A stretch of DNA of 64,000 nucleotides, taken from Holothuria scabra (taxonomy: Eukaryota > Echinodermata > Holothuroidea > Aspidochirotida > Holothuriidae). A program made the translations under genes and the position numbers. The notes below the pieces were generated by a model. It made no database searches, had not been told where the DNA came from, and saw nothing but the letters and a program-made list of their open reading frames with translations. This document shows, piece after piece, positions 1-12,268 of this stretch. The stretch covers positions 12,995,887 to 13,059,886 of the forward strand of contig CM074195.1 of assembly GCA_037179385.1 (NCBI GenBank), in the 5' to 3' direction. Position 1 is the first letter of the stretch, and every line of letters begins with the position of its first letter.

Positions 1-20
1 ACTCCTATTTTTTTATGTGG

Positions 21-125
21 TTAGTAAGATGAAGTTTTATTGTTTATGGCGCAGTTTCTAACCAATTGGGTTTAAGTTGGGCTGACTACTGCCCTTTTTC
101 CAGTGGTGGCTCACCAGCTAATTGT
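21..125 (+). repeat. Dispersed repeat (GGAGTTTTACGGCCCAGTTT family), copy 1
   Basis: This copy resembles 24428-24520 over about 100 bp: a TTAGTTAGATGG-like start, a GCGCAGTTTCTAACCAATTGG core, and an end close to CAGCTAA. Four further copies are visible in the window. The ends (TTAGTTAG and CAGCTAACT) are roughly inverted, which would fit a small MITE. The family is not identified. Confidence 0.5.
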
Positions 126-1087
126 TTTCCTTATTTGATGGCAAATGTTGAGCACCAAGCATGTAGGCCTATGAATCTGCATTGGTCATGTATATTGGTC
201 AAAGGAAGAAAATAAAAGCTTATTTCAGTTAAAACAAGAAGAGGTGTAATGTTTCTGTGAAATATTTCTTGCATAAAGAACTGACCACTGCTGGAAAGGA
301 CCCTACCCCCAGCCACGTTTGTCGGGCAAACATTAGATTTTCACTTTTAAGGTGGTGACTCTTTGGAGTAAGGAAGTTTTATAATTTGAGATAGGGGGTT
401 TTTTATTTTATCAGCAGAGATCAGAAACTAAATTATATAGAACTTTTAGAGGGTAAAGCAGGAATCTGTTCATTCTTGCCTATAACTGTTACTGTGCAAC
501 ACACAAGTCCCATTTTAGTCTTTGAAAGGGCTTTGAACCTTTTCATTAAGGGGCTAATGCTATTGGGTAGTCTAGTCAATAATTTCCTTCCAAGAACTTG
601 CAGGTTGAAAATAGACAACATCAATTGCAGTAATCCCCTGCTTCTTCTTCAGCCAAGTAACTATTGTGACAAGAGTTTCCTTTTCATGAAGAGAAATCCT
701 GGCATGAATGGGAAGTCCATTTCTATGGGTACTTTTTAATGTCTGGATTCAGAATAAGTTTGAATGAAACCTAGTTGAATGAATAATGATGGGGTTGAGT
801 ACTTTGTGGGAAGTAAAAGCTTCACTTCAGGGAATGACATTCAGAACATTCATGTCAAGTCATGTGTATTGTGTATGGCGGTTGTGGAAGAACCTTTAGT
901 TGGAATTGGTGAAAAGTTATGTTATTGGCCTTTTGGCTGAGATCATGGGCATCACAGATGTTTCAGTCCAAATGTCAATCATATGTGAGGTCCTCTCCTG
1001 TTCTCTAACTTCTTGATATATGAATACCTCTGTTTCTAACATATTGGTTCAAAATGTACTAAAGTGGTGTAGGTGTTTACAATAGAA

Positions 1088-1165
1088 CTTGTGGCCAGCT
1101 AAACTTTAACCAATTGGTTAGAAACTCTGCTGTAAAACTCAGTTCAACTAGAACTAACTAACAAA
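1088..1165 (-). repeat. Dispersed repeat (GGAGTTTTACGGCCCAGTTT family), copy 2
   Basis: The reverse complement reads TTAGTTAG, then GAGTTTTACAGCAGAGTTTC, then TAACCAATTGGTT, matching the other dispersed copies with several substitutions. It is an inverted copy. Confidence 0.5.
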
Positions 1166-4100
1166 TAATAAAACTTCAAGCCAAGAATGGTGTAAAAGGT
1201 CTCCCATAAAATTGGGTTTTCCTGGAAACTTTTTTTCTAGAAGGACTTTGCTATTCTGGAATGATGTGTCCTTTAATTCAATGCAAAATATGTGTCTTGT
1301 GTGAAATTGTTATATCGGGAAACATCAGTGTGAAATGTCTGTTTCAAGTGTGTTTTCAAGTTAATGGAGTAACAGCCCAAAATCTGATTCTAAAATGTGG
1401 TGGTTTGTACATTTTATTTGCTGGTAATACAAATAACTTGGGTACTTGATTAATTTTACATGCATTTAGAACCTGCCTTACAGTATTTGAAGAATTATAC
1501 ACAAGTAGAGAGCTTAGTGGTTTGTGGTTGTCTAATTTAGCTGACCAGACATCCTAATTGGACATGGGGCATAATCTTAAGCTTTATGTGAGACAGAATC
1601 GTAAGCTTTGAAGCAAACAAAAGGCTGTTTTTCTGCATTGACCAAATAGTGCATAATGAAAGGGTTTGCAACTGTCATCAGTGATCACAAGGCTCCAAAG
1701 CTCCTTTGACTTAAAAGGTCTTCTGATTTCAAAGAAACTGGATATTTTGTCCATCAATCACAAAAGGATCCAGACCCAAGCCTTTGTAGCCAGACAAAAA
1801 TAAGTATAGAGGCCAGTTGTTAGTGTTGTAGTGGCTTTACTGATTTTCCCAGATGTGGATGGAGGAGTTTAAACACAGCACCAGTAAGTCATGTGAGAAA
1901 GGCTTGGTATGTGTGTCTTTTAAGAAGATGGTCATAGATGGCAACGTAGTCAATGGTGACTTTAGAATATCTTTTTGAACCAATCCTTGACAGTTCAAGA
2001 ACCTGAAAAGTGTGCCAGCAGTTTAGGTTTGACCAACAGGCACAAATTGGGTATAAAAAAGTAAGGGGGGGGGGGGGACAGGGAAGAATTGATGCCTAAT
2101 TTACATTTTGGTAAGGGCACAGGTCGAAAGTTGGTGCAATAGACCCTAATGACATAAATGCTAACCTCCAGTCAATTATGCATATATCCAAACCTAGCTT
2201 CTTTCTCAGTTATTTTCCAATGTCTTGTCTGTTTCTTTTGAAAACAGCTCTGGTCATGCTTACAATATTTACACCAGTATTATACTGATGTTAGCTATGA
2301 CACTGAAGACCTGATTTTTTTGTCATACTTTAAAAGGGGAAATGTGTGGAACTGGATCCATTTCTCGAAGGGTAATAAAACGTTGAAATCTTTATTTGAA
2401 GTATCTTACTCATAACTGCGGTCTTGATTAATTCTATGTACCCAAATATTGATCTGACACGCTATACTACCAATATTTGTCAAATGAATCCAATTTATTG
2501 TGGAAGACCTATCATGGTGAGAGGCAGTTCTATTCTCCTTCTGCCAATTTCAGGAAAACATTTAAACAGCATCGCCAAGATAACTGTCCCCCATCTAAGT
2601 GGCAATAAAAAAACGACATTTGATTCGTTGAAATTAACAAAATAAATGCTTACATAGCCGCAATTGGAAGCCACGATTTGGCAAAAATTCTATTGCTCCA
2701 TTAAAGCAATCAATCAATTCCATTGGAGTCTCCTGTACTGTTTGTCCCACCAAAACATAATGGAGACAGATCAATATTGGGACAAAAACACTATAGAAAG
2801 AAGTCTGGCTTTGAAAAAGGAAAGAAATGATGTTGACTCTATCTGTCAATCACCAAGGAGCAAGGGAGAGAGCTTTATTTGGTATGGCTCTGAGGAGATG
2901 AGGATATTTGGGGATCAAACTGGGCTTTTTGTTTGTGAACCTGTTCCCCACTCTCAAAGAAAGGGGAGATGGCCATTAAAATAGGGGTTATTCATACTGA
3001 CAGAAAGAGTTGGTTAGCAGAGTTCAGATTACGTGAATGTGTTATGCAACAGGTCTTATGACAGCTTCCTGGTCTGACGGTCTTGCAGTCAACTGTAAAA
3101 TGTAATTAAATTCACTATTCAGAGGTGACCTGTTAAGGTGCCATTTATACCGAAACCTGCAACGTGAAAGAAATTAATCTGAATTTACTAGGGTTTAGAA
3201 TGTACTAGTCTGGTAGATTTTGTCTCTGGTGGTATTCCAAATATTTGATGGCAAGAATATTTGACATCCATAGATTTATACCCAGAGTTCAATTCACCAA
3301 AACCTTCCACTCATTATGTGTATAGGTTTTATGTTATTTGACAAAAGTATACTCACCTTACATATTAAATTAAATCATGCAAGCTTTAAGAGGGGGAGCA
3401 GCCAATGGGTCTGAGGAGTGGAATTATGGTGATTTACATCGACAAGGACCTGTGGCCTAACACAGAGCTGAATAAATTGTAATCTCATAGTATACTGATA
3501 AGGAGAGATTTCAGTCATGCAGACCACTTGAATTGTGCCATTTGTTATGGGTAAGTGGTAATACCTTCCTGTTTGTTTGGTTTATTGAATCTGATTACAT
3601 ATTGATAGTTGATGTGATTGCAAAAATCCTGAAGCTATTTGAAGATGGGTCTTTGTGGTTCAAGAGCCTACCATTGATTTGATCGCATGTTTTGAATGCA
3701 ACTGCATGGGAGACATTCAATCCAAGAGGCAAGAGTTCTCCTACACCTTTAAAAAGTTACATAACACATTTTTGCTCTTAAAGCAGAAGGTTTGTCAGTT
3801 CAGTATTGTTCCCTTAGAGGAGGGAGAAGCAGCTCCCCCTCAGTAGGATTTGTTTTTATTCAAATGTTAAGTCTCTTTGCCAGAGAGCTAGAAAGGTTAT
3901 TGAGAAAAAGTACGAAAGAAAGTTGTTATGAACATTTGGGATATCTCAAAAGAAGGAAATTCCTGGTTTCTACTGGCATTGTCTTTTGTGAGGCGGCTAT
4001 CCCAAGGATTTTAGCAACCATCTTTCAGAAGATTGCTGGAATTGCAACCTGTAGTTATTTCTATAAGAGTTTGTGGCAAAGGGGTCTACCTTATTTTCAC

Positions 4101-5431
4101 ATGAGTTTAGGGGACAAACTTATCTCCAGTGTGTGTAGTGCTCTCAAGCTGACATTCTATTAGGAGGAAGATTTTAAGAAATAAATTTGTATATATGTAA
4201 TTGAAATGTCAAGGCACTGCTGTAAAAGAAAAAATATTAACTTGGACAGGGAAGATTTCACCGTTCTCTGCTGAAAGGATGCCAAACTTACAAAAAATCC
4301 CCTCCCCCCCTCCCCTTTGCTTAAAAGAAACTCGGTAGATTTGATTATCCTCATAATCTCTCTATGTATTGCACTGTGGTATCTGCTAACACAAGTTTAC
4401 ACATTGTATTGGTTTTAATTTATTTGAGTAGCAGTTTTAAGTAGTACCCTTAAAGCCAAGTAATGTAGTAGACCGTGTTTTTGCTTGCTTTGAGAATACC
4501 AGTATATTTTTGTATTTCCCATTGGTTTAGTGGAAGCCACACATGTCAACTATTTCCCAGTATTAATGGAAAAGAGGGTTCACTGTTTACTCTTTGGAGA
4601 TTACCAGAGGGAGTTAAATTGGGTGATTGTAAGAGCCTTATTGTGTAAGTTTGCAGTCTTGTTGTGTCCAGGGGATTGTATCTTATTGTGACCTTGGCTA
4701 GATTCCAAGTGATCAATAGCAGTGTGTACTTGAGTATGGTCAGTCTGTACTGTCTGCGCTACAGTGGTATTGTTGTTTACACAATGTGGGTATACTGAAG
4801 CTGGTCATATTTCCGATTAGGCTACTGATAGCATAACCTTGGTCGTTGAGAACATGGGAAGGACTGGTATGAGAAGGTTAGAGAAAGTAGGACAGTGCAG
4901 TGTTAATGAAGGCCAGAGGAGACTGTCAAGGAAGATTAGCCATGTAAAATGTGCTCTTGATGGCAATTAAGTAAATTACTATTTCAGTTAAACCCAAACC
5001 TTGAAGTCTGGAAAAGGGTTGTTCAATGTTCTGAGCTCTGACAGAAGAGCAATTTATGGACATTTGCAACAGGCTTACACAATCTACTGTTGTATTGATG
5101 GACAGCCCTGAGTGAGGCAGCTTGTTTGTACATTAAAGTTGAAAAGGGCATGGATGGATGGAATCTGTTGGATTTCATGGAGGAGTCATTATGTTGCAAG
5201 TGTACTAAAAACGAGGAACGATGAATTTAAACAAGGCTTGTTACTTCCAAGTGCCCAAACCTCTTTACCCAGAACCCTTTACTCACATTCCCCTGGTTTC
5301 CCTTCACAATGCTCCTTCATGTTTCTCCCTTCCCTTGCCCTTTTCTCCTTCCCTTTACTTGTGAAAGTTTGTAGAAATGTAGCCCTCCATACCTCGCTGT
5401 GTACCAAAACTGTGTTTACTTTCCCCTTTTT

Positions 5432-6330
5432 GGTTTCGATGAAAGAGAAACCTATGCATTCACGATGGCGTGTGTGTGTATGTATGTGTGTATGTGCGTG
5501 TGTGTGTGTGTGTGTGTGTGTGGATGTATGTGTGTGTGTGTGTTTGTGACACTTTGCTTGTTAACACGATATCTCAAGAAGGGAAGGTCTGAATGTTTTC
5601 AAACTTGGTACATGGATGCCCCATAGTGAGAGGAAGAACCCTATTGTTTTTGGTGGGGGTCAAAGGTCATATGGGGTCACCAGGGGTCAAACTCTGAAAA
5701 CCTTGTTAACATGATATCTTGAGGTAGAAATCTTGGATGAATGTCATACTTGGTATGTAGGTGCGTTATTGTCAGAGGAAGAACCCTATTGTTTTTGGTG
5801 GGGGTCAAAGGTCATTTGGGGTCAATAGGGTCAGACCCGAAAACCTCGTTAACACGATATCTTGAGATTGGAAACTTGGATGAATGCCATACTTGGTACA
5901 TAGATGCTCCACAGTGGGAGGAAGAACCTATTGTTTTTGTTGGGGGTCAAAGGTCGTATGGGGTCACCAGGGGTCGGACCCCGAAAACCTTGTAAACGCG
6001 ATATCTTGAGGTAGAAAGCTTGGATGAATGTCATACTTAGTATCTAGATGCATTATTATCAAGAGAATAAACCCTCTGTTTTTGGTGGGGTCAAAGGTCA
6101 TGTGGGGTCATAGGGGTCAAAATCCGAAAACATCGTTATCACTATTTCTTGAGATAGAAAACTTAGATGAATGTCATACTTGGTATGTAGATGCAATATT
6201 GTCAAGGGGCCACGAACCATATAACTTTGGTGGGGTCAAAGTACATTTGGGGTCACCAGTGGTCAAATCCGAAAACCTAATTATTACGACATCTTGAGAT
6301 AGGAAACTTGGAATGAATGTCATTTTTAGG
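5432..6330 (+). mobile_element. Minisatellite-bearing Helentron-like element, copy 1 (3' end missing)
   Basis: The element opens with a small hairpin (GGTTTC at 5432-5437 pairing with GAAACC at 5447-5452). A TG-rich microsatellite (about 5468-5550) follows, then five to six units of ~145 bp with the recurring blocks AACACGATATCTTGAG, GAGGAAGAACCCTATTG and GGGTCAAAGGTCAT. The same 5' block begins the copies at 8961 and 60329. The 3' tail seen in those copies (CATCGAAACC plus hairpin plus CTGG) is absent, so this copy is truncated near 6330. It has no transposase. Open frames across it only read through the tandem repeat. Confidence 0.65.
5657..6100 (+). promoter_or_regulatory. Three DR1-like nuclear-receptor half-site pairs
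   Basis: GGGTCA-A-AGGTCA occurs at 5657-5669, 5802-5814 and 6088-6100, one per minisatellite unit. The first half-site has G instead of A relative to the DR1 consensus. The match is seen in sequence; binding by RXR, HNF4 or COUP-TF-type receptors is inference. Confidence 0.3.
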
Positions 6331-6683
6331 TAACAGTGTTGTCCACTAGCTGTTTTTGACCACAGTTTCACAACCAGGTTAAAATCTGAGGTTTCCCCCA
6401 CCCCTCCTGGCACAAAAACAAAAACATTGGCCGCCCGGCCCAAAATTCTCTTGCACTAAGCCTAAAGCTAAAATTAGCAGTTTGAACACATGTGGATGGC
6501 ATAAGATTTGAGCAGATGCATGCTGAAATATAGCTTGCTTGGCGGACGGGTTTGGCAACTGCTTCGATATTTTGCACTTCGTAATAACGAAGGAGAAGTG
6601 CACATTCGACACCTGCCAAGAAGACAAGGTGAACTTCAACAGGAAATTTTTGTGGAAATTGTGATTGTTCCATACACCAATTA

Positions 6684-6853
6684 GGGAATAAAGTCAATGG
6701 TGCCCATGTCTCTACATCAGATTCGAACAGGCTATGACGTCACGCATATGGGCTGAGAGACACGAGGCGAAGCCGAGGGTCTCTGCCTATATGCATGACG
6801 TCATAGCCTGTTCGAATATGATGTAGAGACATGGGCACCATGACTTTATTCCC
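6684..6853. repeat. 170-bp near-perfect palindrome (foldback element)
   Basis: The left arm (6684-6753) starts GGGAATAAAGTCAATGGTGC. The right arm (6785-6853) ends CATGACTTTATTCCC and is its reverse complement with only a few mismatches. The ~30-bp centre contains a further stem AGAGAC/GTCTCT around GAGGCGAAGCCGAG. TGACGTCA-like sites (CRE core) sit symmetrically in both arms. It looks like a fully palindromic MITE or foldback element. No target duplication was recognised. Confidence 0.8.
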
Positions 6854-8960
6854 ATTCATAAATACTTTAATTTCGAGACGTTTAGAAGGGAAAAAGCTTT
6901 CTTTTTAACAAATTTTCCATTGATCATCAAGTATTCTCCTTAACTGACTTAAGTTTCATGAAGTGCTCGTTCAGGTGTACGTAATTACCATGACTTTGAC
7001 ATTGAGTGGCGTGTAGCTGTATTGCTGCAATGCAGTAGCTAGCTACACGCTACCTTAGCGTAAACATGCGTGCGTACACAGTCATGAATCATACTAGCCA
7101 CTCATACAGAAATAGGCCTAGGCCTACTTTTGTGCCGTCTATTTGACGAATAAGTTATATTTTGGAAGTCTTGAACGAGGTCATATTTGGAACGCGATTT
7201 ATCTCTTGGATTTGGGACTATAATCGAGTTCCACTAAAATTATATACTAGCTTGAGGATCTGTGGTTTGGTTTATATTGCTCACTGTGACGTTTGAGTTT
7301 GACTTTGACACACTAACGTCCTGCTATACGTTGCTGAAAACAGACTAAACAACTAACGTTAGGCTAACAACGTTAGACCTGGAAGCTAGCCTTTCAAATT
7401 AGCGTTACGTTGTTTTCGAAATGAGGCTAAGTCAGTAACCCAGCTTGACCTTTTTGTGTGGAATTTTATGGAACCAGACATATTTGCCTTTACTAACGGT
7501 GGCTGTCGCAATTCCTAAAGTTTTTATTGCAGAGAGAATCTATCAGAATCTTGCTGACGTTTGTCGATGCAGTAGGCAGGCTACTCAGGCCGGCTAAGGC
7601 TCTTCTTAATATTATCACATCTGCATTTCCTTTGGTGATTCTGGTGCTAAATTTCCTTACATAGCTAATTGTGCACAGAATACTTGACCAAGCCTTATGT
7701 ATGGAATATGTGAGATGAGCTGTAAGGTTAGTGAGTAACGTTATACTCGTTCACTCATTTCAAAACTTTTTTTTTCATCGCCCCAGATAGGCTAGAGGTT
7801 TCGAGTCTAACTGAGGTAGGCCTAGGCCTAGGAAGTCATGTAGTCCTACTTATATGCTTTTCTCATCAATAGTGTACATATCAATATTTACACGATCGGG
7901 GTCTAAGCCTAGGCCTAGGCCCTAGCCTATGTGGACTCTGAAACACTAACAAAACCTTCACTTAAATATGCTCTGAATTAAAGGTCTAAAATCTGATTAG
8001 GACATAATTTATTCGTTTCAATGTACACACAACATTGCGGTCAACCAAATATATTTACATTTTAAGTTGGACAGTTATGGGGTAAATTACAGTCGTAGGC
8101 CCTATGCCTTAATTGCTTAAAACGTCAGGCACCATAGTTGGGCTAGTATGTGTGCTATGTATGTACATCTACCGTGTCGGCAAAGCTGTGTTTATAGTCA
8201 CGTTGATCAAAAAGTTTCTCTCCATACACCCTATGTCTCTACACTGGATTAGAACATGGGTAACTGACCAATCACAAGCCAGAATTCTCAAAAAGTATTT
8301 ATGAATGATCGATCACATACTTTAAGCGCAATCACAGCAACTACTCGCGGCACATTCACTGCTTTCTCAGTGTGTACAGCTTAGCTAAAGGATCTCGCAA
8401 ATTTCGACAATGGAATCTCGGAAAAAAGTTCGCCATTATAAAAGGGGAAAAAGGTAAATAAATTAACGATATTCTACAGTGCCAATTCTTGGCTTTTGGA
8501 AAAATTGAAAACACCAAGTGTCTACCTCCCTTAACTGAGAAATTTAAGCCCAAAATGTATGGTTTGATTCAGCAAGTGAGCTAACGTTAGTACTTTCTGC
8601 ATACGTTTGTGCTAGTCAGCAGTAGCCTACATTCCTTTCACAAAGCAGGATCGAGTACTGAAAAGGGTCAATAAAAATCCATGTGGCCAAGAACATCCAA
8701 AATATTGTCAAGGCGTGTGTAATAGTCCCTCATACAACAATGTGCAATACTTTTGTGAGCTTAAGGCTTTAAGTTTTTCTCTACGATATAATTTTCTTCA
8801 GCATGTCTTGGCACTTTTGCCATTGCCTAAGGTATAGCACATAGGCCTAGGCTAGCCTATGTACATTGTGAACCTATTCCTATACATATGATGTTTATCT
8901 GCAATATCCTAACTAGTAACTGGGAAAGCTGTGCAGTGGTGAATGCTTTCTTTTTTATTT
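6854..8960. other. Non-coding; intron-like, AGGCCTAGG-rich
   Basis: No gene or element was identified. The segment contains several AGGCCTAGGCCTAGG-type palindromic runs (about 7817-7832, 7902-7920 and 8843-8860) and CTAACGTTAG motifs (7350-7380 and near 8580) that recur elsewhere in the window and appear to be a genome-wide compositional habit. Confidence 0.5.
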
Positions 8961-10014
8961 TTGGTTTCGATGATAAGAGAAACCAATGGGATCATAATGG
9001 CGTTCGTGTGTATGTATGTATGCGTGGGTGTGTGTGTGTTTGTTACATGTTGCTTGCTAACACAATATCTCAAGATAGAAATGTCTGACAGTTTTTGAAC
9101 TTAGTACATAGATGCACCATGTTGAGAGGAAGAACCCTTCTGTTTTTGGGTGGAGGTGAAAGGTCATCTGGGGTCACTAGGGGTCAAAGTCTGAAAACAT
9201 TGTTAAACGCTATATCTCAAGGTAGGAAACTTGGATAGATTTCATAATTGGTATGTGGATGCGTTATGGTCAGGAGATGGTTGCTTTTGTTTTTGGCATA
9301 GGTCAAAGGTCATCTGGGGTCAGTGGGGGTCCAAGTCTGGAAATCTGGTTAACATGATATCTCAAGATAGGAAGCTTGGATAGATTTCATATTTGGGTAT
9401 ACGGATGCATTATAGTCAGGAGATGGCCCCTGTTGTTTTTGGTGGAGGTCAAAGGTCATCTGGGGTCACAGAGGGTCAAAGTCTGAAAATCTTGTTAACA
9501 CCATATCTCAATCTAAGAAACTTGGATAAACTTCATATTTGGTATATGTGGATGGATGCCGTATGGTCAGAGGATGGTTTCATCTTGTTTTTGGCAGAGG
9601 TCAAAGGTCATCTGGGGTCACCAGGGGTCAAAGTCTGAAAATCTTGTTAACATGATATCCCAAGATAGGAAGCTTGGATAGATTTCATATTTGGGTATGT
9701 AGATGCATTATAGTCAGGAGATGGTCCCCATTGTTTTTGGCAGAGGTCAAAGGTCTTCTGGGTTCAGCTGGGGGATCAAAGTCTGAAACCTTTTTAAATG
9801 TGATCTTTCAAGATAGCTGTCTGTCTCTCTCTGTCTGCATGTTTGTCTGTCTATGTATGCCTTTAATGGAGGTCAAAAGTCATCTGGAATAACAAAATTA
9901 TTTTTTGAACATGCAAGTGTAACACTTGACTGTGAAGATAATGGTGCATGATGGCATTATTTGAAATGGAAAATTTATATATCATCGAAACCTCAATGCA
10001 TTTTTGCATTCTGG
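8961..10014 (+). mobile_element. Minisatellite-bearing Helentron-like element, copy 2 (complete ends)
   Basis: The 5' end carries a hairpin (GGTTTC at 8963, GAAACC ending 8984), then a TG-rich tract and about five ~146-bp units (AGGTCA-type anchors at 9154, 9300, 9446, 9598 and 9744). After the array comes a unique tail with TCATCGAAACC (repeating the 5' hairpin arm in inverted form), the hairpin AATGCA/TGCATT at 9995-10010, and CTGG at 10011-10014 followed by TT. A terminal hairpin followed by CTRR is a Helitron hallmark, and inverted subterminal arms fit Helentron-derived elements. No Rep/helicase is encoded. Confidence 0.65.
9300..9610 (+). promoter_or_regulatory. Three exact DR1 sites (AGGTCAAAGGTCA)
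   Basis: Exact AGGTCAAAGGTCA occurs at 9300-9312, 9446-9458 and 9598-9610, each followed within ~5 bp by a GGGTCA half-site. These match the textbook DR1 element bound by RXR heterodimers, HNF4 and COUP-TF. Function is not shown. Confidence 0.35.
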
Positions 10015-11169
10015 TTTAAAGCAAGCAAATTACATTTCAAACATCACACCATAGGCTACATATATTCACACAATTGAGAATATTTTCTTCTTAGTCTCCC
10101 ATTGCTTGCCTTCTGTTCACCTTCCTAAACCTCCCTTACCCATACTATAAGCTCCAGGCAAAGTCTTGGTCCCACAGTATGAGAGGCTGGCTTCCCAATG
10201 GAGGATGACCTTTGGCATCCTGCTGGTGTCTTGCAATGTTTTCATTTAGCAGCATGGTTTATCTGGTTGCAGATTTCACATCAAGGAAGACATGAAATAG
10301 TTAAAAGTTTAATCCAAGTAAAATTACAGCTCAACAAATGTTGTTGACATATAAACAAATCAGAATGTGAGGAAGCATTTTATTCCAGTCGTAATATTCG
10401 TCTGTGTAGGTTTGCACTCTAGTGATGTACATTGGCCATCAACAAGGACCACTTTGTCCATATTTAAGTACATACCTGGAGATAATGTGACAAAAGCATT
10501 AAAGTACTTCCCGTTAAACTTGTGTAAGTTCAAAATGACTTCCACTGGAACACCTGTTGTTTCCTGGAGAATTGTGCCAACGAGTCTATGATAATTCATT
10601 TTTCCAAGAACACTCTCTACAGGTTGTAAATTAATTTGAATATTAGGACCTAAGTACAGGAACTAGAATGATTGAACAGGTCTTATGAGTGCTATGACCC
10701 TGTTTAGGACTTTGTTAATGTTTCTGCGGATGTGTTGCCCATGGCAACGGAAAAATCTGTTGTATGCATCAAAGGAAAGTGTATACCAGTATCTTTTCAG
10801 AACTAAAATGTAGGGAGTTGCTTCATTGGTGTCATCTCACATCCTTAGCTAATAAAGTCATTTATTTTGTTAAGTGGACGTTGTTACAGGGGTAGAAGTA
10901 CATGGACAATGTATTCAATGTAAACTAGTTGAACCCTGGCTGATTCAAGTCAGCATAGGGAAGGTTTAGTGTCATGTGACATAACACATTCTGCTAGAGG
11001 GTGTTGAATATTCATAAGTTGCATTTAAAACCCATTCTCTTTCTATGGCAATCCAAATATCTGAAATGATTGTGGACTGAGGCAACTTGTTCATCACATA
11101 GGGAAAGGCAAGAACTTGTTTGTATGATAAAATCTTACTGATCATGTAAATTCTCTCTGTGTTTTTCAG
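10015..11169. other. Intron sequence immediately upstream of the first Ski exon seen
   Basis: No feature was recognised beyond the pyrimidine-rich splice acceptor ending in TTTTTCAG at 11169. An open frame on the minus strand at 10360-10599 shows no domain and is treated as chance. Confidence 0.5.
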
Positions 11170-11366
11170 AAGTTCGATGAAAATGACAACCCAAAGAGAT
11201 GCAAGATGGAATCTAACACAGAAGATTTAAAGGAAAGTTATTTTGCCCCTGGCTGGCCCGGGTTCCCCATGCAGAGGCCATCAGCATTCAGGCCCTGGTC
11301 TCCAGCAGTGCTAACGAAAGAGGGGAAGTTGTTACCAGAACATGGAACAGTACTTGTTAGAGATGG
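11170..11366 (+). CDS. SKI: Ski exon with the AFRPWSPAV motif
   Basis: This internal exon follows a TTTTTCAG acceptor and ends at a GG|GTAAGT donor, carrying two bases into the next codon. It encodes 65 full codons beginning KFDENDNPKRCK. A proline/aromatic-rich stretch (YFAPGWPGFPMQRP) leads into AFRPWSPAV and then LLPEHGTVLVRDG. The same AFRPWSPAV-to-LIRD-like sequence occurs in vertebrate Ski downstream of the SAND-like domain, which is the main basis for naming the gene. The basic KRCK cluster near the exon start could act in nuclear localisation (inference). Confidence 0.88.
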
Positions 11367-12184
11367 GTAAGTCAAGAGTCCTAAGTAGCCATCTCAGAAT
11401 ATTATGGGTGTTGACCCACATACAACTTTTCTTTATATAGTAGTGTAGAATAATATGCCCCACTCCCCCACTCAAACTGGAAGAAGGCAGTGGGCCTAGT
11501 GAGATTAAATTAGAAGGTCATAAGCTGATTTTTTAAGAATTTCATTGGCTTTTAAGAGATAGGTTCCAGTCCATAACTTTTTTGCTTTGTTTTGCTGTAT
11601 TGTCAAATAGGAAGAAGAGTTTTGCAGACATTTAATGTAGGTCTTTAGATCATTCAGAGGCTCACTTAAAGACCTTTATAGTAGGCCTACTCCTTTGAGG
11701 ATGAATGTAATTAAAGGTGTAACAGCTGTGTTATGGCTAAGAACATCTGAGTGGGAGTGAAATCAATACAAATTGTAAGGCTGTTTAGAAGGTTAGTCTC
11801 AGTTGCATTTGCTTGGTGGGATCTCAGTGGATCATAGGATATACCAGAAAATGATGCCACCCATTGCAAGATGTTGCCCCAATCAGGTGAAATTCAATTT
11901 TCCCTTACAGCAGTTATGTCCCAAACTGTTGGCATTGCTCTATCAAGACTGTTTATATATTTTTTAGAAGAGGAGGGCAATTTGAGGAATTGCACAGTCA
12001 ACCTTCATACACCTGATTACATCACCAAAATGGTCTACAGTTAAACCATGGAGTTGCAACTCCCTGACTAAACCATTCCAGAAATGGTGTACTGTTATTG
12101 CTTCTATGTTGTTTATTGCTGATGGCAATGTTCATGCCAAGAGATAAACATTTGTGACCTTTCTTCTTCACCTTTTTTTTGCAG
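11367..12184 (+). other. SKI: Ski intron (818 bp)
   Basis: It lies between the donor GTAAGT at 11367 and the acceptor TTTTTTTTGCAG ending at 12184. No embedded feature was recognised. Confidence 0.8.
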
Positions 12185-12268
12185 GCATGGTATCTCAACC
12201 TACTTGCGTATGGGACCCCCTGTGTTGGTCAACCCAGAGAGAGTAATTCCTCACACAGCAGCTTCAAA
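12185..12268 (+). CDS. SKI: Ski short linker exon
   Basis: This 84-bp exon lies between TTTTGCAG and AA|GTGAGT. With two bases from the previous exon it encodes a Gly, then HGISTYLRMGPPVLVNPERV and IPHTAASK, with two bases carried over. I do not recognise a domain. The call rests on strong splice sites, continuous reading frame and position between two clear Ski exons. A longer open frame reading past 12268 enters the intron and is not used. Confidence 0.8.

Larger units (their letters stand above)
1..5431. other. Non-coding; probably part of a large Ski intron
   Basis: No exon could be supported on either strand. Open frames here are short and show no recognisable domain. Because the first Ski exon in the window (11170) starts with a splice acceptor, this stretch is most simply intron, but an intergenic part cannot be excluded. 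It holds two copies of a dispersed ~65-bp repeat (listed separately), a 13-G run at 2065-2077, and otherwise ordinary AT-rich DNA. Confidence 0.5.

Noticed and set aside
5112..5626. Open frames of 145 and 75 codons
   Set aside because: They run through the TG microsatellite and minisatellite; the Val/Cys-rich translation is low complexity.
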